From: Micromonospora rifamycinica
Lineage (GTDB): Bacteria > Actinomycetota > Actinomycetes > Mycobacteriales > Micromonosporaceae
Direction of reading: 5' to 3'
NCBI RefSeq assembly: GCF_900090265.1
Contig: NZ_LT607752.1
Coordinates: 5,028,001-5,092,000 of the forward strand
DNA: 64,000 bases
The number at the start of each line of letters is the position of its first letter. Position 1 is the first letter of the stretch. Positions 1 through 6,928 of this stretch are shown here, piece by piece. The translations under genes and the position numbers were made by a program. The notes beneath the pieces are model-generated. The model was not told the origin of the DNA. It saw only the letters and a list, made by a program, of their open reading frames with translations, and ran no database searches.

Positions 1-1
1 G

Positions 2-562
2 ACCACCTACCTCGGCCTGGACGGGCATCCGACCCGGATCTACACCCGCTCGGTCGAGCAGCACGTCGAGGCGGTCCGGGCGGTGCTGGCGGCGACGGCC
101 AACCCGGAGCAGTCCAACGAGATCCAGGTCTCCCGGCCGTCGGACGCGCTCGCCGCCCAGCAGGCCACCGACGAGGCGTTCACCGGCCTGCTGCTCGGGT
201 TGGGCGCGGTGGCGTTGCTGGTCGGCGGGGTGGGGGTGGCCAACACCATGGTCATCTCGGTGATCGAGCGGCGGGCCGAGATCGGGCTGCGGCGGTCGCT
301 GGGCGCGACCCGGGGGCAGATCCGGACCCAGTTCCTCGCCGAGTCGCTGCTGCTGTCCGCCCTGGGCGGGGTCGGCGGGGTGCTGCTCGGCGGCCTGGTC
401 ACCGCCGGTTACGCCAGCTCGCAGGGGTGGCCGACGGTGGTGCCGCTCTGGGTGGTGGCCGGCGGCATCGGGGCGACCATCGTCATCGGCGCGGTGGCCG
501 GGCTCTACCCGGCGATCCGGGCCAGTCGGCTCTCGCCCACCGAGGCGCTCGCCGCCCCGTGA
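2..562 (+). CDS. ABC transporter permease, MacB/FtsX type (3' part)
   Basis: The frame is open from the window edge to a TGA at 562, so the 5' end lies outside. About 186 residues remain. They show the FtsX-family C-terminal half: a periplasmic-side stretch, a membrane segment (GLGAVALLVGGVGVANTMVI), the cytoplasmic coupling motif with ERRAEIGLRRSLGATRGQI, and two more membrane segments before a RASRLSPTEAL tail. Family knowledge: such permeases pair with a MacB/LolD-type ATPase to drive export or cell-envelope processes, and the ATPase gene usually lies just upstream. The substrate cannot be told. Confidence 0.9.
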   Translation, partial: TTYLGLDGHPTRIYTRSVEQHVEAVRAVLAATANPEQSNEIQVSRPSDALAAQQATDEAFTGLLLGLGAVALLVGGVGVANTMVISVIERRAEIGLRRSLGATRGQIRTQFLAESLLLSALGGVGGVLLGGLVTAGYASSQGWPTVVPLWVVAGGIGATIVIGAVAGLYPAIRASRLSPTEALAAP

Positions 563-665
563 CCCGCCCGGTCCGGCCCGGCACCGCCCGGCCGGTGACC
601 TGCCGACGGACGACCACCGGCCCGCGCGTCACAACCCTCACCAGGGATGTGGCGCGCGGGCCGGG

Positions 666-708
666 GTGGCCCGGCGGCCGTCGGGGACCACCCCGGCCGC
701 CGGGCCAC
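666..708. terminator. Bidirectional hairpin terminator
   Basis: A perfect 15-bp inverted repeat (666-680 with 694-708) with a 13-base loop lies between the converging permease and secreted-protein genes. There is no T-run. Confidence 0.6.
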
Positions 709-724
709 GGTCAGCGGGCCGGAG

Positions 725-2488
725 TCACCGGCGGCTGACCCGGATCAGCTCCCAGCCCCCCTTGGGGACGCCGGGCGTCGGGTCGGTACGCAGGTTCATC
801 GGGTTCGCCATCCCGACGTAGAGCGTGGAACCGTCCACGATCATCGTGCGGACCCCCTGGTTGAGCGGGTTGCCGAAGCCGCCGGTGTCGACCGCGCGGG
901 CGGGCCGGTTCGGCGCGTCGAACGCCCAGAGGTCGGAGCCGAAGGTGGGCGGGGTGGTGGTGGCACCGGCGGGCGGCGTCGGCATCTGCCCCTCCAGGGA
1001 GATGTACGCGAAGTCCATGGTGCCGATGTAGAGCCGGCCACCGGCCACCGCCATCTTCCAGGCGTACAGGTTGAACGGGTCGCCGAAGCCGGAGCCGCCG
1101 TAGACCGGGGTCACCCCGGTGGATGCCGGCGCCCAGGCGCCCACGCCGTTGTTCGCGGTCGGGTCGAAGGCCGGCAGCGTCGACTCGCCGTAGAGCGTCT
1201 CGATCCGTTCGTGCGACCCGCCGAGGTTCTGGCCCTGGAAGACGGCGAACGCCCGCTGGGTGTTCTGCACGGTGGCCTGGAGCTGCGCCTGGGTACGCGG
1301 CGGGTACACCGAGACGTGCAGGGCGGTCGCCTGCAGCGGCACGTGCATGGTGCCCCAGTACAGCCGGCCGCCGAAGGAGGCGAGCCCACCGAGGGCGTAC
1401 GCCCGGCGGACCACCGGGTCCGGCTCGTACTCGGCCGCCGACCAGACCTGCTTCCAGTTCCCGGCGTCCTCCGGGTTGAGACCGGGTGCGCCGACGGCGA
1501 GCAGCGGGCTCATCCAGATGCTGGCCAGGTCGTTGACGTCGTCGGCCGGGGGCGGTGCCAGCGGGGTGCCGCTGTCGCCGGAGGCCGGGGCCACCGTGCT
1601 GACCGGGGACGGCGCGACCGCGCCCTCGACGATCGCCTTGGGCCAGGTGGAGACGTAGAGCCGGCCCTGGTGTTCGGTCAGGTCGGCGACCTGGGTGGGC
1701 AGGTCGGCGACCTCGGTGAAGGTGAACGGGCTGGTGCGGTCACCGGTCCAGCGCAGCACCTTGCCCGACTCGCCGCCGTTGATGCCCACGCCGACCCCGG
1801 CGTAGAGCACACCGCCGGCCACCACCCAGTGCCGGATGTTCTCGTACGCGGAGAGGTTGGTCGAGCCGAGGTACCGGCCGGTGACGCCGTCGAAGGCGAA
1901 CACGTTCACCCCACCGACCACGCTCGGGCCGGCGAGCAGCACGACCCCCTGGTGGGAGGCGGCGCTGCGCAGCCCGGCCGTCGTGTTCAGCAGGTCGGCG
2001 TCCGCCGGGGAGGCCGACGTGATGTCGGCGGTGCGCTCGGTGAGCCGCTCGGTGGCCAGGTCGTAGGTGTAGACCTCGGGGGCACGGTGGTCGCCGAGGG
2101 TGGCCGGCCAGGCCGGGTTGTTCCGGGCCGGCTGGCTCTGGTTGAACTCGCAGACGTAGTCGTCGTTGAGGATCGGTTCCCGGACCTGGTAGCCCTTGGG
2201 CTTCAGGCAGAGCACGTTCGCCCCGGTGCCGAACCAGAGCCGGCGGCCGGCCTGGGCGAGGCCCCAGACGTACGACTGGTTGACCTTGGGCTGCCCCACG
2301 GCGCAGGGCGGTCCGGCCGGGTAGTCGACGCCGACCCCGGCGAAGCACTCGTCGGCGGCGGCCTTGGCGAGCAGGCGCACCGACTCGGGCGGGACGTCGG
2401 CGCCGGCCGGGGTGGGGAAGGCGGGCAACAGAATCAGGGCGGCCAATGCGGGTAGTAGTCGTCGGGGCAGCGGGTTTCGACGTTGCAC
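725..2488 (-). CDS. Secreted protein with beta-propeller-like repeats
   Basis: The start is a GTG at 2488 preceded by GGAAAGGA, giving 587 residues. The N-terminus is a classical signal peptide: basic residues, then LLPALAALILLPAFPTPAGA. The mature part repeats short blade-like units of the type GRLYVGT / GRLWFGT / GTLYVGMANP with aromatic and Gly residues at regular intervals, which suggests an exported beta-propeller. No catalytic motif is recognisable. It stands alone, and its upstream region is long and AT-rich. Family unknown; it could be a binding or structural extracellular protein. Confidence 0.75.
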   Translation of the reverse strand: MQRRNPLPRRLLPALAALILLPAFPTPAGADVPPESVRLLAKAAADECFAGVGVDYPAGPPCAVGQPKVNQSYVWGLAQAGRRLWFGTGANVLCLKPKGYQVREPILNDDYVCEFNQSQPARNNPAWPATLGDHRAPEVYTYDLATERLTERTADITSASPADADLLNTTAGLRSAASHQGVVLLAGPSVVGGVNVFAFDGVTGRYLGSTNLSAYENIRHWVVAGGVLYAGVGVGINGGESGKVLRWTGDRTSPFTFTEVADLPTQVADLTEHQGRLYVSTWPKAIVEGAVAPSPVSTVAPASGDSGTPLAPPPADDVNDLASIWMSPLLAVGAPGLNPEDAGNWKQVWSAAEYEPDPVVRRAYALGGLASFGGRLYWGTMHVPLQATALHVSVYPPRTQAQLQATVQNTQRAFAVFQGQNLGGSHERIETLYGESTLPAFDPTANNGVGAWAPASTGVTPVYGGSGFGDPFNLYAWKMAVAGGRLYIGTMDFAYISLEGQMPTPPAGATTTPPTFGSDLWAFDAPNRPARAVDTGGFGNPLNQGVRTMIVDGSTLYVGMANPMNLRTDPTPGVPKGGWELIRVSRR

Positions 2489-3200
2489 GGTGGTCCTTTC
2501 CGGGAATGGCCGATCGGTGTGGCGGTGGCCGGGACGAGGTGGACCGGACCGCCTCCGACCAGCGGATGGATGATCGACGTCGGGCACGGGAATGCAGGTC
2601 AGGCCGATGATGTGCGTCGACTGACCGGAACGGGAATTGCCGGCACAGGGGCCGGGCCGGCGCGGCGGGATGGGGTGGGGGTGAGGCGGTGATCCGGAGA
2701 ATGGTGCCGTGGTCCGGACCGATCTGCCGACGAGGTTAACGCATTTCAATGCCGCTCATTACGGTGAGACTTGTTAAGGATTATTGAACCGCCAGGATCG
2801 CTGGCCGACCGGGCCGGCGCGTCCCGGAATGCGCGTCGGGACGCCTCCGGCGGGCACAATGGAAATTGCTGATGCGTGGGACGCTTGAGGGTGTCCGGGG
2901 CATATCGTGCCAACTGGTCGCTGTCGCCGGAATTCGCCGTGGGCGGGGGGACGGGAGCTGATCCGGGCCGGTGACGGACGGCTCCGGGGCGGCCCGTTCC
3001 GGCACCCGGGCATCACCACTGCGAGCAGCGGGAACCCGGGCCGCGTCCGGGTGCCGTGCCGGTGGGGTGACGGAGTACGGCGCGGGCCCCCGGGCCGGGT
3101 CGGCGACATCGGCATCGGCAGCGCGCCCGCACCGGTCGGCCCGGTGGGTCTGCCGGGCCATCCCGGCGGGTTGCCGGGCGACCCCAACGAATTGTGTGCA

Positions 3201-3219
3201 TGTTTATTTTCCATAAACA
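3201..3219. repeat. AT-rich inverted repeat, possible operator
   Basis: TGTTTAT, five bases, then ATAAACA: perfect 7-bp arms in an AT-rich island. It looks like a repressor site, but no regulator gene lies nearby. Confidence 0.35.
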
Positions 3220-3508
3220 CGGGCTATGAACTTGATGACAGTTAATGCAAATTTCTCAATCACTTCGTCAGGCGGTGGCACGGTGACGCGTCGCCGGGTG
3301 GTGGCGCGGTGGCGTCGGATGGCTCGGGGTGGCTCGAAGCGTCGTTCGGCGGTGCGGCCGGGGGATGGCGGCGTGGGTGCGGGCCGGGCGGGTGGACCGG
3401 GGGCCGGGGTGGATCGGGCCGGTCGGGCCGGTCGGGCACCCATGTCGAGCAGCTCGGCCGGCAGGTGGGGGCGGTGGGTCGGGGCGGGCCGTCAGGCCGG
3501 CGTGCGGT

Positions 3509-3547
3509 AAAGTTTTCTAGCGGGATGTTCCCAGTTACAAAGTTTTC
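3509..3547 (+). promoter_or_regulatory. Direct repeats upstream of doxX
   Basis: AAAGTTTTC occurs at 3509-3517 and again at 3539-3547, exactly 30 bp apart. The second copy also starts an AAGTT-N6-AACTT inverted repeat. The position before the DoxX gene suggests regulator sites; the regulator is unknown. Confidence 0.35.
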
Positions 3548-3611
3548 ACGAACTTCTATGCTCTGATGCCTCATGATGGATGGATCGATCCCCATCAATG
3601 GAGGTATCCCC

Positions 3612-4067
3612 ATGAACGTGTCTCGGCTCGGCGGGCCGACACTGTCGCTGTACCGCATCGTCATCGGCCTGCTGTTCATGCTGCACGGCCTGTCCTCTGT
3701 CTTCGGGCTGTTCGGCGGCAACCCGATGACCGGCAAGGCCATCCCGGTCGGCACCTGGCCGGGCTGGTGGGCGGCGCTGATCCAACTGGTCTGCGGCGCG
3801 CTGGTGCTGGCCGGTCTGTTCACCAGGCCCGCCGCGCTGCTCGCGTCCGGCTCGATGGCGTACGCCTACTTCGTGGTGCACCAGCCGGACGGCCTGCTGC
3901 CGCTGCGCAACGGCGGTGAGCTGTCGGCGCTCTTCTGCTGGTCGTTCCTGCTGATCGCGGTGCTCGGCCCGGGTTCCTGGGCGCTCGACACGCTGCTCAC
4001 CCGGCGGCGTGCCGACGCCCCGCCGGCCCCGGTGGCCGAGCACGAGCGCAACTCCGTGCCGGCCTGA
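3612..4067 (+). CDS. DoxX family membrane protein
   Basis: The protein has 151 residues. The ATG at 3612 is chosen because GGAGG lies 7 bases upstream; an in-frame ATG at 3573 lacks a site. Four hydrophobic segments are visible: RIVIGLLFMLHGLSSVFGLF, the ALIQLVCGALVLAGL region, a Tyr-rich third segment and ALFCWSFLLIAVLG. These match the DoxX/SURF4-like fold. Family knowledge: DoxX proteins are small integral membrane proteins, some linked to redox or thiol stress. It is monocistronic with a hairpin after it. The specific role is not known. Confidence 0.85.
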   Translation: MNVSRLGGPTLSLYRIVIGLLFMLHGLSSVFGLFGGNPMTGKAIPVGTWPGWWAALIQLVCGALVLAGLFTRPAALLASGSMAYAYFVVHQPDGLLPLRNGGELSALFCWSFLLIAVLGPGSWALDTLLTRRRADAPPAPVAEHERNSVPA

Positions 4068-4078
4068 CCGACCGGTCC

Positions 4079-4116
4079 GCGCCGCCGGAGCCTCGACGAG
4101 GCGGCCCCGGCGGCGC
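4079..4116. terminator. Hairpin between doxX and the lipoprotein gene
   Basis: GCGCCGCCGG (4079-4088) pairs with CCGGCGGCGC (4107-4116) between converging genes. Confidence 0.5.
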
Positions 4117-4184
4117 CCCCGGTCAGGGGTGGTGGACCACGAGGGTGGCGTCCGTTCCGTCGGCGCGGTCGGGCGCTACTCCCG

Positions 4185-4904
4185 TCAGGGGTTGTAGGGG
4201 GCGTCGGTGTGGCTCACCTCGGTGAGCTTGGAGCCGGAGAGCTTGTAGACCGACGTCCGCTTGATGTTCAGCTCGGCCATCCCCCGGCCGGGGCCACGGG
4301 TCAACCAGACCACGGTGGCCCGGCCGTCGGCCACGGTGATCGACACGACCGGCGTCCGGTCGCCGAGGTCGGCCAACGCCCGGAACGTCGGCGTGCCGCC
4401 GCTGTTGCGCCACGCGGCCAACGTGTAGAAGGTGCCGGTGCCCCCGGAGTTGATCGCCACCGCGCCCACCGCGTCGTCCGCGCCGTCCCCGTCGAGGTCG
4501 CCGATGCCGCACGGCTTCTGCAGTGTGACGGTGGCACCGTCCTCGCCCGACCACTGCCCGTCGGCCAGTGGCAGGTAGTCCGGATAGCCGTTGTAGGGCA
4601 CCTTGCTGCTGCCGAGTCGGGCCTGGGCGAGGTGGGCACAGGTCATCGGCTTCTTGGCCGGGGCGGCGGCGGGGGTGGTGCTGATCGCCGATGCGGTGGG
4701 GGAGGCGCTCTTCGGCTGTGGCGCGGGTGTCTCGCTGGTCGGACTCGCCTCGGGCGTGGTCGCGTTCAGCACCGAGGCGGTGGAGGGCTCGGCGGACGGG
4801 CCGACCGTGGGAGCCGCCCCGCTCTGCTCGGCCTGTCCACCCCCGCAGGCGGCGAGCAGGCAGAGCAGGGTGAGGGCCGTGAGGGCCGACGGGATCCGTC
4901 GCAT
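4185..4904 (-). CDS. Lipoprotein with FG-GAP-like segment
   Basis: The protein has 239 residues from the ATG at 4904, behind a GAGAGGA site. The N-terminus ends in a lipobox (LLCLLAAC), so the mature protein should be lipid-anchored outside the membrane. A Ser/Thr/Pro/Ala-rich linker of about 70 residues follows. The C-terminal domain contains DLDGDGADDAVG, a calcium-loop motif of the FG-GAP/integrin-repeat type, near residue 125. A -10 hexamer TACGGT lies at 4939-4944. Function is unknown. Confidence 0.8.
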   Translation of the reverse strand: MRRIPSALTALTLLCLLAACGGGQAEQSGAAPTVGPSAEPSTASVLNATTPEASPTSETPAPQPKSASPTASAISTTPAAAPAKKPMTCAHLAQARLGSSKVPYNGYPDYLPLADGQWSGEDGATVTLQKPCGIGDLDGDGADDAVGAVAINSGGTGTFYTLAAWRNSGGTPTFRALADLGDRTPVVSITVADGRATVVWLTRGPGRGMAELNIKRTSVYKLSGSKLTEVSHTDAPYNP

Positions 4905-5179
4905 GGTCGGGGGTCCTCTCTCGACGTCAGATGCCCGCACCGTACTGATCGATGGCAATACCGGTCATCGGCTCGACGGCCGGGCCGCACCGGCCTGTCG
5001 GAGCGGTGTCAGGGGCCGACCGGCGGGCCGGTGTACGGGTGTCCGGGATCGGTGGGCGCAACCGTCCTGAGCTGGAAACCTGCCCGTAACATCGGCCGCC
5101 GCCGTCGCTGCCGGGAGCGGATGGGCCGAGGGCTGGCTCACACCGTGGGAGCGGACTGGGCGATGGCGGCGAAGCTGCC

Positions 5180-5185
5180 TAGACT
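5180..5185 (+). promoter_or_regulatory. -10 element of the riboswitch transcript
   Basis: TAGACT, 19 bases before the riboswitch P1 helix begins. The -35 region is weak. Confidence 0.45.
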
Positions 5186-5204
5186 CGACCTCACAACTGC
5201 ATAC

Positions 5205-5336
5205 CTCATCCAGAGGGGCTGAGGGATACGGCCCGACGACGCCCCGGCAACCACCCCACGCGCTCATCGCTGAGCGTCCCGTGGGGCAGGTGCCAATTCC
5301 GTCCCCGCCGCAGGGTGCGATGTGGGGAAAGATGAG
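5205..5336 (+). ncRNA. SAM-I (S-box) riboswitch
   Basis: All SAM-I landmarks are present in order. The P1 5' strand CTCATC is at 5205-5210, followed by AGAGGGGCTGAGGGA and the GCCCCGGCAACC core. A hairpin comes next, then GGTGCCAATTCC and the P1 3' strand GATGAG at 5331-5336. The last bases of P1 overlap the Shine-Dalgarno GAGAGGA (5334-5340) of the next gene. SAM binding, which closes P1, would therefore directly hide the ribosome site, so control is probably translational. No separate terminator hairpin is visible. Confidence 0.95.
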
Positions 5337-5347
5337 AGGAATCCGAC

Positions 5348-6634
5348 ATGACGTCGACGCTCGCCGCCCCCGGTATCGACACCACCGCCAGCCCCGCCCG
5401 CGCCCTGGTCTGCCGGGCCTGCTCCGCCCGCTACCCGCTCGCCGCGCAGCACGCCTGTTACGAGTGTTTCGGCCCACTGGAGGTCGACTACGACGCCGCC
5501 GCGCTGGCCGCCGTCACCCGGGAGCAGATCGAGGCCGGTCCGCAGAACATCTGGCGGTACGCCGCCCTGCTGCCCGCCGGCCAGGACCCGGCCACCCGGG
5601 TCACCCTCGACCCGGGGCTCACCCCGCTGGTCGCGGCCCCGCACCTCGCCGCCGAGCTGGGCATCAGCGCGCCGCTCTGGGTCAAGGACGACAGCGCCAA
5701 CCCGACCCACTCGTTCAAGGACCGGGTCGTCTCGGTGGCGCTGACCGCCGCGCAGGCGCTCGGGTTCCGCCGGTTCGCCTGTGCCTCGACCGGTAACCTG
5801 GCCAACTCGGTGGCCGCCCACGCCGCCCGTGTCGGAGCGCCCTCGGTGGTCTTCATCCCCGGTGACCTGGAGCAGGGCAAGGTGATCACCACGGCCGTCT
5901 ACGGCGGCGACCTGGTGGCCATCGACGGCTCGTACGACGACGTGAACCGGCTCTGCGGCGAGCTGGTGGAGACCGACGAGTTCGAGGACACCGCCTTCGT
6001 CAACGTCAACGTCCGGCCGTACTACGCCGAGGGCTCCAAGACCCTCGGGTACGAGGTGGCCGAGCAGCTCGGCTGGCGGATCCCGGCCCAGGTGGTCATC
6101 CCGATGGCCTCCGGCGAACTGCTCACCAAGATCGACAAGGCGTTCACCGAACTGGTCGAGATCGGCCTGGTCGAAGCGCCGGCCGGGGGCTGGAAGGTGT
6201 TCGGCGCCCAGTCGGCCGGCTGCAACCCGATCGCCACCGCCCTGCACGCCGACACCGACGTCATCACCCCGGTCCGGCCGACCGGCATCGCCAAGTCGCT
6301 CAACATCGGCGACCCGGCCGCCGGCCTGTACGCCCTGGAGGCGGTCCGGCGGACCGGTGGCTGGATGGAGTACGTCGACGACGACGAGATCCGCGCGGGC
6401 ATCCGGCTGCTGGCCCGGACCACCGGCGTCTTCGCCGAGACGGCCGGCGGGGTGACCGTGGCGGTGCTGCGCAAGCTGGTCGAGTCCGGCCGGCTCGACC
6501 CGGCCGCCGAGACGGTCGTCTTCAACACCGGCGAGGGTCTGAAGACCATCGACGCGGTAGCGGGTCAGGTCGGCCCCACCCACCGGATCAAGCCGTCCCT
6601 GCGGGCCGCCCGCGACGCCGGTCTGCTCTCCTGA
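5348..6634 (+). CDS. thrC: Threonine synthase family enzyme, possibly homocysteine-forming
   Basis: The protein has 428 residues; the ATG lies 7 bases after GAGAGGA. A zinc-ribbon-like pair of CxxC motifs (C22/C25, C37/C40) is followed by a fold-type II PLP domain, with the Schiff-base lysine K124 in NPTHSFKDR. ThrC normally converts O-phosphohomoserine to threonine. Here the gene is not beside hom or thrB, and it sits directly behind a SAM riboswitch, which normally controls methionine or SAM supply. Streptomyces is reported, from memory, to have a ThrC-like enzyme (MetM) that makes homocysteine from O-phosphohomoserine with a ThiS-like sulfur carrier. This gene could be that enzyme; no carrier gene is seen in the window. 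Confidence 0.88.
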   Translation: MTSTLAAPGIDTTASPARALVCRACSARYPLAAQHACYECFGPLEVDYDAAALAAVTREQIEAGPQNIWRYAALLPAGQDPATRVTLDPGLTPLVAAPHLAAELGISAPLWVKDDSANPTHSFKDRVVSVALTAAQALGFRRFACASTGNLANSVAAHAARVGAPSVVFIPGDLEQGKVITTAVYGGDLVAIDGSYDDVNRLCGELVETDEFEDTAFVNVNVRPYYAEGSKTLGYEVAEQLGWRIPAQVVIPMASGELLTKIDKAFTELVEIGLVEAPAGGWKVFGAQSAGCNPIATALHADTDVITPVRPTGIAKSLNIGDPAAGLYALEAVRRTGGWMEYVDDDEIRAGIRLLARTTGVFAETAGGVTVAVLRKLVESGRLDPAAETVVFNTGEGLKTIDAVAGQVGPTHRIKPSLRAARDAGLLS

Positions 6635-6661
6635 ACCCCACGGAGTTGATCTTTGGGTGAC

Positions 6662-6691
6662 CGGGTTTTCGCGGTGCGTGGCGAAAACCCG
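6662..6691 (+). terminator. Hairpin after thrC
   Basis: CGGGTTTTCGC (6662-6672) and GCGAAAACCCG (6681-6691) form a perfect 11-bp stem with an 8-base loop, 27 bases past the stop codon. Confidence 0.6.
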
Positions 6692-6702
6692 CCGGGAAGG
6701 AC

Positions 6703-6731
6703 TTGACGGCAGGAACCGGACGGCGCAAGAT
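6703..6731 (+). promoter_or_regulatory. Sigma-70-type promoter of candidate sRNA
   Basis: TTGACG (6703-6708), a 17-base spacer, and CAAGAT (6726-6731). It follows the thrC hairpin and has no coding frame downstream before the next hairpin. Confidence 0.55.
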
Positions 6732-6737
6732 GCTCCG

Positions 6738-6858
6738 TGCGGGAGGGCTTTCGCCGGAGACTTTTCAAGCCTTGCGACCCAACGCCGGAGGCGTTGTGCG
6801 AACGTCCCTCCCGACCAACCTCCGAAGGGGGCCAGCGGAAATCCGCTGGCCCCCTTCG
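6738..6858 (+). ncRNA. Candidate structured small RNA (about 120 nt)
   Basis: The segment starts about 7 bases after a good promoter and ends with a perfect 17-bp hairpin (6823-6858). Inside, GGGAGGG (6741-6747) can pair with CCCTCCC (6806-6812), enclosing an AACGCC-GGA-GGCGTT hairpin (6781-6795). No open frame has a start and ribosome site. I do not recognise it as 6S, SRP RNA, RNase P, tmRNA or the actinobacterial 6C motif. Confidence 0.45.
6823..6858 (+). terminator. Strong intrinsic-type hairpin
   Basis: A perfect 17-bp inverted repeat with a 2-base loop, CGAAGGGGGCC...GGCCCCCTTCG. There is no U-tract, which is normal in actinobacteria. Confidence 0.75.
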
Positions 6859-6928
6859 CTCGTCAGCGCCGGCCGGACTGTGACACGCCCCTACTGATCT
6901 GGGCGTCATCTGTTGCATGATGGCGGGC

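Larger units (their letters stand above)
2489..3611. other. Long gene-free interval with AT-rich islands
   Basis: This 1.1-kb interval separates two divergent genes. None of its open frames has a ribosome site and a plausible protein together. AT-rich islands stand out at about 2735-2790, 3190-3260 and 3505-3565 in otherwise very GC-rich DNA, and they probably carry the promoters and operators of both neighbours. Confidence 0.6.

Noticed and set aside
3226..3510. Possible 94-codon gene in the long gene-free interval
   Set aside because: It has no ribosome site, and after the AT-rich start the translation becomes Arg/Gly-rich shadow-like sequence.
6657..6920. Possible small gene (87 codons), considered as a ThiS-like sulfur carrier partner for the ThrC-like enzyme
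   Set aside because: The translation lacks a ubiquitin-like pattern and a terminal Gly-Gly, and it crosses two hairpins and a promoter.
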